A stretch of 5,494 bases of DNA from Deltaproteobacteria bacterium (GTDB lineage: Bacteria; Desulfobacterota; DAOWNY01). This document shows, one piece after another, positions 5,155 through 5,494 of the stretch. Position 1 is the stretch's first letter; every line of letters starts with the position of its first letter. The notes beneath the pieces are model-generated. The model was not told the origin of the DNA. It did not search any database and saw only the letters and a program-made list of their open reading frames with translations. A program made the translations under genes and the position numbers. The DNA lies in contig DAOWNY010000127.1 of the NCBI GenBank assembly GCA_030642325.1, forward strand, positions 1-5,494. Reading direction: 5' to 3'.

Positions 5155-5200
5155 GTAACCGGGCTGGAATTGCGAGAGTCCGCACTTAACATCCGGTTAT
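5155..5200 (+). promoter_or_regulatory. Potential 5' leader stem-loop
   Basis: AACCGG (5157-5162) pairs exactly with CCGGTT (5193-5198), and the stem could extend to eight pairs on DNA with a T-A and a G-T pair. An inner TGCG (5171-5174) pairs with CGCA (5181-5184) around a six-base loop. The predicted P2 start falls on the first base of the outer stem, so the mRNA would begin with a hairpin. This could stabilise the transcript or control translation. It does not match a riboswitch class I know, and no T-run typical of a terminator follows. Confidence 0.35.
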
Positions 5201-5250
5201 TGTAATTTTATTAAGTCTCAAAATTAAATCGGAACTTTTGGAGGTAGGTG

Positions 5251-5494
5251 GTGACTTTTCATAAGTGGCAAATTTTTCTCTGTGTTCTTATTTTTGGTTG
5301 TTTCCCGGGCAGTGTCTTTGCCAATGGGGATTCCAACAACCATGCGGACTTACTTCGTCTCTCCCGGCAGGCATCAAATATGAGGATTGATACCATGCAA
5401 GGAAAAAATCCCGGCAGCGAAACCTCAAAAAAAGGGGTGAGGGTTATTGTGCGGCTGAGAAATAACCCTTTGAAGGATATTTCTCCGGGGAAAA
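5251..5494 (+). CDS. Exported protein, N-terminal part (cut by window end)
   Basis: Only 81 codons are present; the gene runs off the right edge. GTG at 5251 is chosen because GGAGGT (5240-5245) ends five bases before it; a GTG at 5248 is too close. Residues 1-24 are a signal peptide (H4, K5, hydrophobic core about 8-17, likely cleavage after SVFA). The following segment is polar (about 25-60), then KKGVRVIVRLRNN (60-72) forms a likely beta-strand. That strand loosely resembles the inhibitory propeptide start of secreted subtilisin-like (S8) proteases, which is a guess only. The gene sits 94 bases downstream of the predicted P2 start and diverges from the regulator gene, which suggests it is a target of that regulator. 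Confidence 0.7.
   Translation, partial: MTFHKWQIFLCVLIFGCFPGSVFANGDSNNHADLLRLSRQASNMRIDTMQGKNPGSETSKKGVRVIVRLRNNPLKDISPGK

Larger units (their letters stand above)
4568..5250. other. Regulatory intergenic region between divergent regulator and exported-protein genes
   Basis: Nearly 700 bases separate two genes that diverge. No convincing gene lies inside. A 66-codon minus-strand frame (5021-4821) lacks a ribosome binding site and resembles no family. The stretch holds a 20-bp tandem duplication, four TGTCTAA heptamers including an 18-bp palindrome, a weak minus-strand sigma-54-like site, a dyad, an exact IHF consensus match, a clear plus-strand sigma-54 promoter and a leader hairpin, all listed separately. 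AAGCTTG (4926-4932) and CAAGCTT (4963-4969) also form an inverted pair of unknown meaning. The length and density of sites suggest complex control of one or both flanking genes. Confidence 0.65.

Overview
The window reads as AT-rich chromosomal DNA from a deltaproteobacterium, most likely a member of the Desulfobacterota. This is inferred from the mix of a PEP-CTERM-type surface protein, an NtrC-type sigma-54 activator paired with a soluble PAS-type histidine kinase, sigma-54 promoters, and a dispersed CAGGAT-type repeat. No rRNA, tRNA, transposase or CRISPR array is visible, and species cannot be assigned from this sequence.

Layout, left to right. Positions 1-499 hold no convincing gene. They contain a CAGGAT repeat with a distant inverted copy (107-174), a dyad with an IHF-like core (320-358), and a well-formed sigma-54 promoter (371-387, GG-N10-GC). 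Downstream come a short ORF with a strong ribosome binding site (500-634, 44 aa, basic then hydrophobic) and a second tiny ORF overlapping its stop (627-704). Next is a secreted protein with a PEP-CTERM-like sorting tail (722-1279), then a soluble sensor histidine kinase (about 1363-3144). No terminator is seen between these, so they may form one sigma-54-driven unit.

On the opposite strand, converging on the kinase gene with a 37-bp gap, is a complete NtrC-family response regulator (4567-3182) with receiver, AAA+ (GAFTGA) and Fis-type HTH domains. Its upstream region (4568-5250) holds a 20-bp tandem duplication and a cluster of TGTCTAA heptamers that includes a perfect 18-bp palindrome. It also holds a weaker sigma-54-like site pointing toward the regulator gene and, on the plus strand, a second clear sigma-54 promoter (5130-5146). 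That promoter is preceded by an exact IHF consensus match and a dyad resembling the one upstream of the first promoter. It leads, through a leader that can fold into a hairpin, to the start of a secreted protein cut off by the window end (5251-5494).

Working model (inference): the cytoplasmic kinase and the NtrC-type regulator form a two-component pair. The regulator activates sigma-54 promoters on both sides, switching on the PEP-CTERM protein, the small ORFs and the kinase on the left, and an exported protein on the right. The pair lacks the look of the known PrsK/PrsR regulators of PEP-CTERM/exosortase systems, so it may be a separate, local sigma-54 circuit for cell-surface proteins. No exosortase or polysaccharide gene lies in the window.
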